From contig DAHUYO010000005.1 of assembly GCA_027315185.1 (NCBI GenBank), forward strand, positions 1 to 64,000: 64,000 nucleotides of DNA, read 5' to 3'. Below the pieces are notes generated by a model. The model searched no databases and was not told where the DNA came from. It saw nothing but the letters and a program-made list of their open reading frames with translations. This DNA is from Acidobacteriota bacterium. GTDB taxonomy: Bacteria; Acidobacteriota; Terriglobia; Terriglobales; SCQP01. Below, piece by piece: positions 20,695 through 28,479 of this stretch (the stretch's first letter is position 1; each line of letters begins with the position of its first letter). Position numbers and translations under genes: made by a program.

Positions 20695-21120
20695 ATGTCT
20701 CCACTCGCTTCTCGATCCGGGACGCCGCGGCCGCGTCTCGCCGCCGCTGGTTCGGCCGCGCCCATGACCTCCGCCGCCAAAGTCGCTCCCTTGGCCTCCG
20801 CCGCGATGGCGGCGCGCCGCCCGCGCGTGCCCTCGCTGGACCGCCTCATTCACGAGCGGCTGCGATTGGGCATGCTGTCCGCCTTGGCGGTGAATGACAG
20901 CCTGACCTTCACCGAACTGCGGGAAGTCCTGGAAGTCACCGACGGCAACCTCAGCGACCACGCGCGCAAGCTGGAAAACGCCGGATACGTGCGGGTGGAG
21001 AAAAGCTTCGCCGGCCGCAAGCCGCGCACCGCCTACCGCCTGACGGCGCGCGGGCGGCAGGCGCTGCGCGCCTATATCGAGAGCATGCAGGATTTCCTGC
21101 AATCCATGACTGGAGCCTAG
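20695..21120 (+). CDS. Winged-helix transcriptional regulator
   Basis: 141 residues. The ATG at 20695 has a strong AAGGTGA site 7 bases upstream, overlapping the stop of the previous gene. After about 45 variable residues comes the DNA-binding domain: LDRLIHERLRLGMLSALAV, LTFTELREVLEVTDGNLSDHARKLENAGYV (recognition helix), then the wing KSFAGRKPRTAYRLTARGRQAL. This is the MarR/ArsR-like 'HTH_34' type. It may act at the palindrome 19903-19917. The stop is 3 bases before uppS. Confidence 0.85.
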   Translation: MSPLASRSGTPRPRLAAAGSAAPMTSAAKVAPLASAAMAARRPRVPSLDRLIHERLRLGMLSALAVNDSLTFTELREVLEVTDGNLSDHARKLENAGYVRVEKSFAGRKPRTAYRLTARGRQALRAYIESMQDFLQSMTGA

Positions 21121-21123
21121 CCG

Positions 21124-22188
21124 ATGGCCGCGACCCCTGACATTCTGCCTCCCGACACCGCCCCGGCCCCCATGTCCGCGGCCCTGCCGGAACCCGCCAC
21201 GGCTCCGGTTCCGCGCCACGTCGCCATCATCATGGACGGCAACGGCCGCTGGGCCGCCGCCCGCGGCCTGCCGCGCTGGGCCGGCCACCACGCTGGCATC
21301 GCCTCCGTCCGGCGCACGGTGGAGGAAGCGCGCAAGGCGGGCGTGCGGTATCTGACGCTCTACGCTTTCTCGACGGAAAACTGGAAGCGGCCCTCGGTGG
21401 AGATCTCGGCGCTGTGGGAACTGCTCTGCCGCTTTTTGGTCTGTGAGCGCGCGGAACTCAAAGCGAAGGGCATCCGCCTGGTGGGCATTGGCCGCCGCGA
21501 CCGCCTGCCGCTGGGCCCGCGCACCGCGCTGGAACTGACCGAGCGGCTCACCGCCGGCGGCCAGGACATGCTGCTGCGCCTGGCGATCGATTACGGCTCG
21601 CAATGGGCCATCGCCGCGGCGGCCCAAACGCTGGCGCGGCAGGCGCTGGCCGGCAAAATCGCCGTGGAAGACATCACGGAAGCCGCGCTGGCACGGCAGC
21701 TCCAGCCCGCCCCCGCCGGCTTCGGACCGCATCCGCCCGCCTCCGCCGGCGCGGCGAATGGCTCCCGTGCCAACGAAGCCGTGGGTGGCGAAGCCAGTTA
21801 CGCGGCAGCCGGTGACGCGGCAGCCAACGACGCGAACGTCGTTCCCATGCGTTCCGCCGCCGGCCAGTCCAATGGCGGCGCCGCCGCCGCTGGTGAGGAG
21901 AACGGCGACGCGGAATTGGCGGCGGCGGGTGCCGCCGCTGGCCCGGAAACGTCGGCCGAAGATGCCACGACGGTGCCCCCGCCGGACCTGCTGATCCGCA
22001 CCGGCGGCGAGGTCCGGTTGTCGAACTTCTTGCTGTGGGAATGCGCCTACACCGAGTTGTGGTTCACGCGGGAGCTGTGGCCCGAGTTTGAACGCGAATC
22101 CTTCGCCACCGCCCTGGCCGAGTTCGCCCGCCGCCAGCGCCGCTTCGGCGCCGCCGAGGAAGCCCCCGACCGCCGCGCCGAAGGCTGA
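21124..22188 (+). CDS. uppS: Undecaprenyl diphosphate synthase with low-complexity insertion
   Basis: Makes the C55 lipid carrier for cell-wall synthesis from farnesyl and isopentenyl diphosphates; peripheral on the inner membrane. Conserved motifs: HVAIIMDGNGRWAAARGLPR (catalytic Asp at 38), GHHAGIASVRRTVEEA, LTLYAFSTENWKRP, RLAIDYGSQWAI, DLLIRTGGEVRLSNFLLWE, AYTELWFTRELWPEF. Length is 354 against about 250. The excess is a roughly 90-residue Ala/Gly/Asn-rich stretch at about 195-285, immediately before DLLIRTGGE, plus a Pro/Ala-rich first 28 residues. All catalytic residues are present, so the enzyme may still work. Third gene of the 19962-22188 group. Confidence 0.93.
   Translation: MAATPDILPPDTAPAPMSAALPEPATAPVPRHVAIIMDGNGRWAAARGLPRWAGHHAGIASVRRTVEEARKAGVRYLTLYAFSTENWKRPSVEISALWELLCRFLVCERAELKAKGIRLVGIGRRDRLPLGPRTALELTERLTAGGQDMLLRLAIDYGSQWAIAAAAQTLARQALAGKIAVEDITEAALARQLQPAPAGFGPHPPASAGAANGSRANEAVGGEASYAAAGDAAANDANVVPMRSAAGQSNGGAAAAGEENGDAELAAAGAAAGPETSAEDATTVPPPDLLIRTGGEVRLSNFLLWECAYTELWFTRELWPEFERESFATALAEFARRQRRFGAAEEAPDRRAEG
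21706..21978 (+). other. Low-complexity coding insertion inside uppS
   Basis: Encodes about residues 195-285 of UppS, mostly Ala, Gly, Asn, Glu and Pro, with short internal repeats such as ACGCGGCAGCC. No other UppS motif lies in it. The reading frame is kept. Confidence 0.75.
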
Positions 22189-22693
22189 CCCCGTTTTGCG
22201 CGCGGCCTGGACCCCAGCGCCGCTTCGAAGCAAAAAAGATCCCCATCGGGCGGGAAGCGGCAGCCCGAGATGCCCGCCTGCGCCTGGCACGGGCCGAGCG
22301 TCCTACGCCTGGCCCGCCCGGCGCTGGAGGTGCCGGGCGGAGCCGAACCGCCGAATAAAGGTTTTGCAGGAAGCCACCGCTTCGCCTTTAGTCTCTTCTC
22401 CCGTCATCGGTCATCATTTCGCCGTCCCATCGCGCCGGTGGGACCTTGGGACCTTTGGAGGGACTCGGCCCGCATCCGGTCGGCGTGGGCATGGAGCTTG
22501 GCCATTCCCCGCGCCTGATGCTCTGGTGTGGGGTGGGCGTGGCGCAAAACCGCTTTGAGCTTGCCGTGGCCAATCGTTTTCGCCAACGTGGGCAAGTCCG
22601 TTCCCACCCGCGTGACCGACGGGCGGGTGGGTTAATCGCCGGTCGCGTCGGCCGCGGGTACAATCTCGGCAGAGCCCAGGAAGGCGGCTCACG
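22189..22693. other. Intergenic scar with tRNA-Cys fragment
   Basis: 505 bases without a gene. 22335-22369 is a copy of the middle of the tRNA-Cys gene. TACAAT at 22660-22665 could be the -10 box for the downstream permease. Base composition is mixed. Confidence 0.65.
22335..22369 (-). repeat. tRNA-Cys fragment (T-arm to anticodon)
   Basis: Positions 22344-22369 match 26276-26301 of the intact tRNA-Cys gene over 26 bases without mismatch; extending left to 22335 adds two mismatches. The fragment includes GGTTTTGCAG, the anticodon loop region. It is not a complete tRNA. Confidence 0.9.
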
Positions 22694-25081
22694 ATGAAAG
22701 AGAAAATTACTCCCGCAGTCCGGTTTCCTCTGCGTCCGGGCCGTTTTGCCGTTGTGGCGGCGGCGGTCCTTGGCCTGGCCATTGGGGCCAGCATCACGAT
22801 TTTCAGCTTGGCTTATGCGGCGATCTGGGGAACCGCGCCCTATGCCAAGCCTTCGCGGTTGTTCCTGGTGGAATTATCTCGGAGCCCGGGCCTGCCGCTC
22901 AGCGCGAGCGAGGTGGCGCGCATTCGAGGGGCCGGCGTCTTCGCTGGCGTGGCCTACGCCCGCGGGGGCCAAGCCGCAACGGTCGGCGCGGGGCGGTGGG
23001 CGCGGACGTGTCTTACTGCGCGCGTATCCCCGAACCTGCTTTCAGTTCTCGGCGTGCGGCCCCTAGTCGGGCGGACCTTTACGCGCCGCGAGGCGCTTTC
23101 GGGAGAAGACCATGTGGCCCTCATTAGCTATGCATTTTGGCGATCAGCGTTCGGCGGACGCACTGGGGTAGTCGGTCAAAGAATTCTGGTCGGAGGGCGG
23201 AGCTACGACATTGTTGGCATTATGGGCCGGCGTTTCCAGTTTCCTGGCCACACGGATCTCTGGACGCCCGCCGCCAATCCGGCCTACACTGCGCCCAAGA
23301 ATGGTTATCCGATGTGGTCGGTGGTCGTCCGGCTCAAGCCGGGAATGACAGCCGCCGTGGCGGACCAGCTCCTGAGTTCGCGGGTGGTGCGGGTTGACGG
23401 GGGGAAGCCAGCGGAAGAGGCGGCGGGACGCTTTAGGCTGGCGTCGCTTCAAGAGATCATCTCGGGACCGGTTCGGACGGAGATGGTTTTGCTGCTAAGC
23501 GCAGTAGGGCTGGTGCTGATCATCGCGTGCGCGAACATCACCGGCCTTTTGCTGTCCCGCAATCTCGGCCTGCGCCGGGAGCTGGCGACGCGCCATGCGC
23601 TCGGGGCATCGCGGTGGCAATTGTTACGGTTCCTAGCGCGGGAGGGCGTTGCGATCTGCGCGGCTGCCGGCGTTCTGGGATATGCGCTGGCAAATTTGGG
23701 CGCGGAGGCCATGCGGAGGCTTGCCCCGCCGACGACCCCCGGACTGGCGCTAGTTGGCGCCGGCGGGCCGGTGCTTGCATTTGCGTGCGGCGCAACCCTG
23801 CTTGCCACCGTTGCGACGGCCGTTCTGCCTGCATGGCGGGTCGCGGGGGGGAGCCTGGCACCTTTTCTAAACGAAGGCGCAAGCGTCTCCAAAGCGGCGC
23901 TCGGCTCACCACGCAACCGGGGCCTTGATCTGCTGGCAGCGGGGCAGGTTGCGGTGGCACTGATTCTTGTCGCGGGCACTGTGCTGATGATTCGCTCGGT
24001 AGTGGACTTGCTGCGCGTGAATCTCGGGTTTCAGCCCAGCCATGTCCTCGCCGTTGGCGTGGATGTGCATGGTTCCCTGGCTATGGCGCTGGACCGGAGC
24101 AGCGTCGTACGCCTAGGCAATTTGCTCGCGCGAATCGAAGCCGTACCCGACGTTCGCTCGGCCGCCGTCGCGAACGCAGGCCCGATGATGGGGCTGGGAG
24201 GAATCTATGCGGTTGTCCATCGCGCGGCCGAGCGTGGACCTGCCGGGCTGGGCCTAACCCACGATGAGGTTGTTGGCGGCTCCTACTTTTCCGTGCTCCG
24301 AATACCGGTACTCCAGGGCCGCGTCTTTGGGCCCTCCGACTCCTACGGCGCTCAGCCGGTGGCAATCGTCAACGCGAGCCTGGCGAGACGCATGGGCGGC
24401 AGCACAGGCCCAGTTGGTCAGTTTCTGAACGTCGGCGGGAAAGTCTTCAAAATCGTCGGCGAGGTGGGAGATGCGCGCGACCTGAGCCTGGAATCCCGCC
24501 CTATTCCAATGGTCTACTTGCCGCTTGGCCAGTGGCCGGCCGACCTGCGCACCGTGCTCGTCCGCACGTCCGGTAATCCGGCGCTGGCCGCCGGTGCCCT
24601 GTCTCGCGTGATCTGGAACGCCCTGCCGAAGACAAAAATTTACGAGATTGGGCCTCTGCAAGACATGATCGAGCGCTCGCCGCTGGGCGCGCGGTTTCGC
24701 GTCGGCCTGTTGAGCCTTTTTGCGCTCCTTGCGCTCGTCTTGAGCGGGGCCGGCCTGGCGTCGTTCCTGGCGAACGCCATTGCGGCGCGCAAACAAGAGT
24801 TCGGCATCCGCCTCGCGCTCGGCGCTCAGCAAGGCCAGATTGTTGGGATGATGGTGGGCCTCGGCATGCGGACGTTTGCGATCGGCGCCGTGGCCGGGCT
24901 GGTCATCGCCTGGCTGCTAGCGGGAAGCATCGGTTCCCTGCTGTACGGGGTTGAACCCCACGACCCGGCCACTTTCGCGGCCGCTTGCGGCATTCTAGGG
25001 GCAATTTCCATTTCAGTCTGTTATATCGCCGCCCGCCACGCTAGCCGTTGCGATCCCAGTTCGATCCTGCGTGCCCAATGA
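22694..25081 (+). CDS. Orphan FtsX/MacB-type permease (acidobacterial duplicated orphan permease family)
   Basis: 795 residues. N-terminal helix (FAVVAAAVLGLAIGASITIF), a MacB-like periplasmic domain (SRLFLVELS to FPGHTDLWTPAANP), then an FtsX four-helix module. A second periplasmic plus FtsX half follows, ending with IAARKQEFGIRLALGAQQGQIVGMMVGLG. The two-fold layout and the lack of any ABC ATPase next door are what define the family. The usual cytoplasmic prefix domain is absent. It may take part in export or cell-envelope signalling. An SD-like AGGAAGGCGG lies 9-18 bases upstream. Gene usage is less GC-biased than its neighbours and it sits between duplicated tRNA/uppS fragments, suggesting it was acquired. 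Confidence 0.88.
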   Translation: MKEKITPAVRFPLRPGRFAVVAAAVLGLAIGASITIFSLAYAAIWGTAPYAKPSRLFLVELSRSPGLPLSASEVARIRGAGVFAGVAYARGGQAATVGAGRWARTCLTARVSPNLLSVLGVRPLVGRTFTRREALSGEDHVALISYAFWRSAFGGRTGVVGQRILVGGRSYDIVGIMGRRFQFPGHTDLWTPAANPAYTAPKNGYPMWSVVVRLKPGMTAAVADQLLSSRVVRVDGGKPAEEAAGRFRLASLQEIISGPVRTEMVLLLSAVGLVLIIACANITGLLLSRNLGLRRELATRHALGASRWQLLRFLAREGVAICAAAGVLGYALANLGAEAMRRLAPPTTPGLALVGAGGPVLAFACGATLLATVATAVLPAWRVAGGSLAPFLNEGASVSKAALGSPRNRGLDLLAAGQVAVALILVAGTVLMIRSVVDLLRVNLGFQPSHVLAVGVDVHGSLAMALDRSSVVRLGNLLARIEAVPDVRSAAVANAGPMMGLGGIYAVVHRAAERGPAGLGLTHDEVVGGSYFSVLRIPVLQGRVFGPSDSYGAQPVAIVNASLARRMGGSTGPVGQFLNVGGKVFKIVGEVGDARDLSLESRPIPMVYLPLGQWPADLRTVLVRTSGNPALAAGALSRVIWNALPKTKIYEIGPLQDMIERSPLGARFRVGLLSLFALLALVLSGAGLASFLANAIAARKQEFGIRLALGAQQGQIVGMMVGLGMRTFAIGAVAGLVIAWLLAGSIGSLLYGVEPHDPATFAAACGILGAISISVCYIAARHASRCDPSSILRAQ

Positions 25082-25232
25082 GCTGCGTAAAAAAAATGTC
25101 GACAATCACCTTTGACAACAACTCGAATTGGGGCTAAACCGAAAACATGCGAAGTCGTAAATCGCTTATTTTCAACGAGGCCGAAGACGGGGGAAGCAGC
25201 TTGGGGGAAGGCGCGTAAGCTGCTGAAAAGAC

Positions 25233-25258
25233 TGGAGGCGCGGAGCGGAATCGAACTG
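25233..25258 (-). repeat. tRNA-Cys 3' fragment (acceptor and T-arm)
   Basis: Matches 26257-26282, the 3' end of the intact tRNA-Cys gene including the encoded CCA, with two mismatches in 26 bases. Confidence 0.85.
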
Positions 25259-25264
25259 CGCGCT

Positions 25265-25297
25265 GCCGAGGAAGCCCCCGACCGCCGCGAAGGCTGA
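25265..25297 (+). repeat. Duplicated uppS 3' end
   Basis: GCCGAGGAAGCCCCCGACCG continuing to AAGGCTGA repeats the last 36 bases of uppS (22153-22188) with 3 bases missing. It directly follows the tRNA-Cys fragment. Confidence 0.85.
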
Positions 25298-25366
25298 GCC
25301 GGCGCGGCCGTGCGCGAGCGGCTGCCTTCCTAGCTAACCCGCCGTATCGCCCCCGCGGCCGGGTCC

Positions 25367-26176
25367 CTAACGGGGATGTGTCGGGCGCCCGGCGCGGCGG
25401 GAAACCGAGCTTCCTTGCGCAACGCTCATGGGACGGCGGACGGCAACGGCTGCCTGCGACAGCAGCAGCACTCCTACCGCGGCCAGGCCTACGTATACCC
25501 AGCGCGCGAACGCCTCCCCTGGAATGCGGCGGTTGAGATATCGTCCGAGGAAGATCGCGGGAATTAACGCGGGAAGCGAGAGCAGATAGTCGCGCGTCAC
25601 CGGTGGCGTCCACAGTCCAGAGCACCAATACCCGATCAGGCCCGCCAGGCTCGCGGGCAGGAAATAGCCTTGCAGCGTGGCCCGGAAGCGTTCCGCCGGC
25701 CAGCGGCGCGTCGCCCCGTAGAGCGCGAGGGGCGGGCCGTTCATCCCAAAGGCTCCGCCGAGCACGCCGGCGAGGAACCCGCAGCAGGACAGCCATCCCT
25801 TGTGGTCGCGCCGCAGCTCGGGCAGCTTCCGCGCCGTCAGTGCGAAAAGCGAAACGGCTAGGATGACCAGGGCGAGCGCAATCTTGATTGCTTGCGGATG
25901 ACCGCTGGTCAGCAGCAATAGGCCCACGGGAATACCGGCTACGGTCGAGAGGAGAAGCCAGCCCGCGCTGCTCCAGTGTACGTGCCTCCAATCCTGAACC
26001 ACGATGACGCCGGCAATGGTGACCGAAAGCAGCGCGGCCAGCGGGGCCGCCACTTGCACCGGGATAAAGAAGGCAAGGAGCGGCACGGCAATGAGAGCTT
26101 CCCCGAAGCCAAGCGTCGAGCGAACCGAGGCAGAGACGAAGATGATGACGATGACTTCCAGAGCCGTGGCGTTGAT
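25367..26176 (-). CDS. TauE/SafE-family transporter, no ordinary start codon
   Basis: Multi-helix exporter/permease for small anions such as sulfite or sulfonates. The homologous reading begins LEVIVIIFVSASVRSTLGFG then EALIAVPLLAFFIPVQVAAP, the standard first helices, then SGHPQAIKIALAL, GGAFGMNGPPLALYGATRRWP and a GGFxxxNGP-like loop near residue 140. The longest ATG/GTG/TTG-started frame begins only at the GTG at 26086 and would cut off helix 1. No ATG, GTG or TTG occurs in frame upstream before a stop. The end shown (26176) is an ATC where relatives would have ATG, so the gene may use a rare start or be damaged. It lies next to tRNA-Cys in the mosaic region. Confidence 0.75.
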   Translation of the reverse strand: MNATALEVIVIIFVSASVRSTLGFGEALIAVPLLAFFIPVQVAAPLAALLSVTIAGVIVVQDWRHVHWSSAGWLLLSTVAGIPVGLLLLTSGHPQAIKIALALVILAVSLFALTARKLPELRRDHKGWLSCCGFLAGVLGGAFGMNGPPLALYGATRRWPAERFRATLQGYFLPASLAGLIGYWCSGLWTPPVTRDYLLSLPALIPAIFLGRYLNRRIPGEAFARWVYVGLAAVGVLLLSQAAVAVRRPMSVAQGSSVSRRAGRPTHPR

Positions 26177-26256
26177 AGGCGCCTCCCGTGCACTGCGAGC
26201 TTGGCCTGAGAGCGTCCGGCCTTCCCTTCAGGAACGATTGGAGGGGCCGAAGACGT

Positions 26257-26331
<75 letters not shown>

Positions 26332-26360
26332 GGGCGGTGAACAGGAGGGAGGGGAGAATT

Positions 26361-26435
26361 TGGAGCGGGAGACGGGATTCGAACCCGCGACATCGACCTT
26401 GGCAAGGTCGCACTCTACCACTGAGCTACTCCCGC
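26361..26435 (-). tRNA. tRNA-Gly (anticodon GCC)
   Basis: Acceptor GCGGGAG pairs with CTCCCGC; D-arm AGCTCAGTGGTAGAGT; anticodon stem-loop CGACC-TTGCCAA-GGTCG (anticodon GCC); T-arm with GGTTCGAATCC; encoded CCA at 26361-26363. It lies 29 bases upstream of tRNA-Cys on the same strand, probably co-transcribed. Confidence 0.96.
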
Positions 26436-26736
26436 AGTCCTCAGGAGATTCAATGTAACATGGCGGCGCGGCAGCCGCCAAGCATGGCCCCGAGGCGCCC
26501 GCCCGGCGCGACCCTGCCGCCGCTTCGGCCGCCGGCCTTCCCGGCGCACAGGCCTTCTGGGACGTCCGCCGGCGGCGAACCGGGCGCCGCGGCGCGTCGG
26601 CGCCGGAGGAACAAGTGGATGAATGATTCGGGCCCCGCGGCCGTAGTGGCGGCGGGGCCCGGGTGGACTGATTGGATTAGCTGGGGCGGCTCGCAAGCCG
26701 TCCAAGGAAAGTACTGCGGCGGGCGCTCGCGAGCGC
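26436..26736. other. Intergenic region with GC palindromes
   Basis: About 300 bases with no gene. It contains GGCGGCTCGCAAGCCGTCC (26685-26703), a stem-loop of the general repeat type, and the 16-base palindrome at 26722-26737. Confidence 0.55.
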
Positions 26737-26737
26737 C
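26722..26737 (-). terminator. 16-base GC palindrome after the micro-gene
   Basis: GGCGCTCGCGAGCGCC is perfectly self-complementary and begins at the last base of the micro-gene stop codon. It has no T-tract, so it is at most a hairpin that stabilises or ends the transcript. Confidence 0.4.
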
Positions 26738-26796
26738 TAGCCTTCAGCCACCTCGCTAGTCCAAATGTCTAAACGTCTACTGCCGGAATCTTCCAC
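26737..26796 (-). CDS. 19-residue micro-protein with extended Shine-Dalgarno
   Basis: GTG start, 19 codons, TAG stop: VEDSGSRRLDIWTSEVAEG (Met in place of Val once translated). The gene is complete in miniature: promoter at 26853-26825, then TAGAAAGGAGGTGGTCCAG directly before and into the start codon, the peptide, and a palindrome after the stop. That ribosome-binding sequence is complementary to the generic 3' end of 16S rRNA over 19 bases with one G-U pair. Codons are AT-richer (AGA, TTA, ATT, ACT) than those of the neighbours. I do not recognise the family. It could be a leader, RiPP-type precursor or regulatory peptide; alternatively the sequence has a role as DNA or RNA. Confidence 0.55.
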   Translation of the reverse strand: MEDSGSRRLDIWTSEVAEG

Positions 26797-26824
26797 TGGA
26801 CCACCTCCTTTCTAGCGTGCCTTC

Positions 26825-26853
26825 AGTTAAGCACCATCGCCGGCTCATCGCAA
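26825..26853 (-). promoter_or_regulatory. Sigma-70-type promoter of the micro-gene
   Basis: On the minus strand TTGCGA (26853-26848), 17 bases, TTAACT (26830-26825). The expected start point near 26818 leaves a leader of about 20 bases that contains the long Shine-Dalgarno. Confidence 0.5.
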
Positions 26854-27020
26854 GAACCTCGCGCCGGCAGGCCACCGGCTAGTACACATCGCGGGGGCCG
26901 CGCCTTTTGCCCCGGGGCAAGGCAGGTGCGGGAATGCCGCAAAACTCCCTCCGCGCCCACGGCGCGCGCAGGAGCGCCGCGGCTTGCCCGGCGGGCCGCC
27001 GGGCGAAATGGACGGTAAGC

Positions 27021-28292
27021 TTATTGCGCGACGGTGCGTGGATAGGCGGGACCGAGCATGGCGGCATCGCCTTGCGCCAGGATGGCGATCAGCTGGTCGT
27101 CCAGAAGCTCCAGCCCCAAGCCGCTATCGGCGGGATAACGCTCCAGGAAAGACTGGCGGCATTTGTCCAAATCTTCCTGAAGGCGGCCATAAAGGTCGCG
27201 CTGCTCGCGGGCGGCGGCGAGTTCGCCAGGGCGGTCCCGCTGGAGATACAGCTCCAAGTCCTGCGCCAGCACTTTGGCGAAGCGGCGGGCGCGGGCGGCC
27301 TGAGGAGCATCCGCGGAGGGCAGGCTGGCTTCGTTGTCCGCGGCGTCCTTTTCTGGGACGGCGTCCGCAGCAGCGAGGGCTTCGGTCGCCGCCGTCTGGT
27401 CCCAAGCAACGGGTGACAGGGGTGGCGGCGGTTCTTCCGCCGTCGCGGCCGGCAGCGCCGCTTCGGGTTCCGGCGCAGCGACGGGGAATTCGGCGGGAGT
27501 GGGCAGAGCTTCGGAGGCGGTGTCCAGCGCCGACTCGGCGTGCAGCGCCAAACCACCGCCTTGATGCATCGCCTGCTCCAAACTCAGACCGGCCACGCGC
27601 GCCAGCACCGCCATGCGGGATTCGACTCCGGCGTCGGCGGCGGAATTGCCCGCGGCCTGACCGGCGGCGCGGTTCGCCTCATGGCAGAGCAAGGCGATGG
27701 TCTTGCCGCGAACGGAGAGCGGATATACGGCGCCGGCGGGCCCCCAAGGCGCGCCCGGAGCGCCAGCCACCCCCGGCCGCCACTGCACCGGCAAGCCCGT
27801 GGAAATGGCCCGGCGAAACACCGAATCGCCGTTCTCCCAGTCCATGCGCGCGGGCGCGTGAATACCGCTACAGCGCCAGGCGATCGCCGCCGGGCCGCGC
27901 ACCACGTAAATAGCCAAATGTGGGGCCAGCGCACTGGCGGCTGCGAACAAAGCGGATAAAATCCGCGGCGGCTCGGCGGCATCCAGCAGCCCGCCAATCC
28001 AAGCGGCCCAAGGTTCGGTCTGGGGCGGCGGCAGTTGCGCCGACCAGCTGCCCACGCGCCGCACCAGCGCCTGCTGCACGGCGGGGCTGGCGTCGTGGAG
28101 GGCGTTGGCCAAGCCGGCGTTCAACTCTTGTTGCAGGCGGCTTTCCAGCGCGAAGCGCAGCGTGCGCATCGCCTCCTGCAAGGTGCTTTCAATATCCGCC
28201 CGCAGCTTGCGTTCCCACTGCTGCTTGGCCGAAACCGGCTCCGATACCAAGGGTCCGGCGAAGGTTGGTTCGGCGCCGCTGACTACGCTCAT
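27021..28292 (-). CDS. GAF-domain-like cytoplasmic protein, unknown function
   Basis: 423 residues. The N-terminal part is helical (KQQWERKLRADIESTLQEAM). A GAF-like sensory fold follows at about 95-235 (ILSALFAAASALAPHLAIYVVRGPAAIAWRCSGI; GAVYPLSVRGKTIALLCHEA). A long acidic Pro/Ala-rich linker (about 250-335) leads to a helical C-terminal domain with RARRFAKVLAQDLELYLQRD. No signal peptide or output domain. The start was placed where TATAAT lies 6 bases upstream. The helical tail with 'A--FA--L-- DL-LY' is also seen in acidobacterial regulatory proteins of unknown role. Confidence 0.65.
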   Translation of the reverse strand: MSVVSGAEPTFAGPLVSEPVSAKQQWERKLRADIESTLQEAMRTLRFALESRLQQELNAGLANALHDASPAVQQALVRRVGSWSAQLPPPQTEPWAAWIGGLLDAAEPPRILSALFAAASALAPHLAIYVVRGPAAIAWRCSGIHAPARMDWENGDSVFRRAISTGLPVQWRPGVAGAPGAPWGPAGAVYPLSVRGKTIALLCHEANRAAGQAAGNSAADAGVESRMAVLARVAGLSLEQAMHQGGGLALHAESALDTASEALPTPAEFPVAAPEPEAALPAATAEEPPPPLSPVAWDQTAATEALAAADAVPEKDAADNEASLPSADAPQAARARRFAKVLAQDLELYLQRDRPGELAAAREQRDLYGRLQEDLDKCRQSFLERYPADSGLGLELLDDQLIAILAQGDAAMLGPAYPRTVAQ

Positions 28293-28298
28293 GGCGGC

Positions 28299-28304
28299 AT
28301 TATA
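28299..28304 (-). promoter_or_regulatory. Perfect -10 box (TATAAT), leaderless promoter candidate
   Basis: TATAAT, 6 bases, then ATG at 28292; the predicted start point coincides with the start codon. No -35 consensus. Confidence 0.55.
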
Positions 28305-28479
28305 GGCGGCGCGGGGCGGCGCGCCGCGGCGGCGGCGTACAGTAGAACCCAATCTGCACCCGGCCGGAGGAACAGGTGCGCCTTCCGGTTACCCCTGGCC
28401 GGGAAGAAAATGCCCGCCAGCGTGGCATTCTGAGGGGCGGACGGCGGAATGGAAGGCGCGCGCCGCCCGGTGACGCTGA

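Larger units (their letters stand above)
25082..25366. other. Intergenic scar, partly AT-richer
   Basis: No gene. 25082-25200 has lower GC than its surroundings. It is followed by a tRNA-Cys 3' fragment (25233-25258) and then by a copy of the uppS 3' end (25265-25297). Confidence 0.65.

Noticed and set aside
20473..22290. 605-codon minus-strand frame opposite the membrane protein, regulator and uppS
   Set aside because: Crosses three genes with clear homology on the other strand.
22694..25081. Canonical ABC transporter (MacB) locus
   Set aside because: No ATPase gene or membrane-fusion protein is nearby; the protein is an orphan permease.
26797..26815. Sequence like the 3' end of 16S rRNA (CTGGACCACCTCCTTTCTAG) on the + strand
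   Set aside because: DNA before it bears no resemblance to helix 44/45 of 16S rRNA, so it is not an rRNA gene end; it is better read as a very long Shine-Dalgarno on the minus strand.
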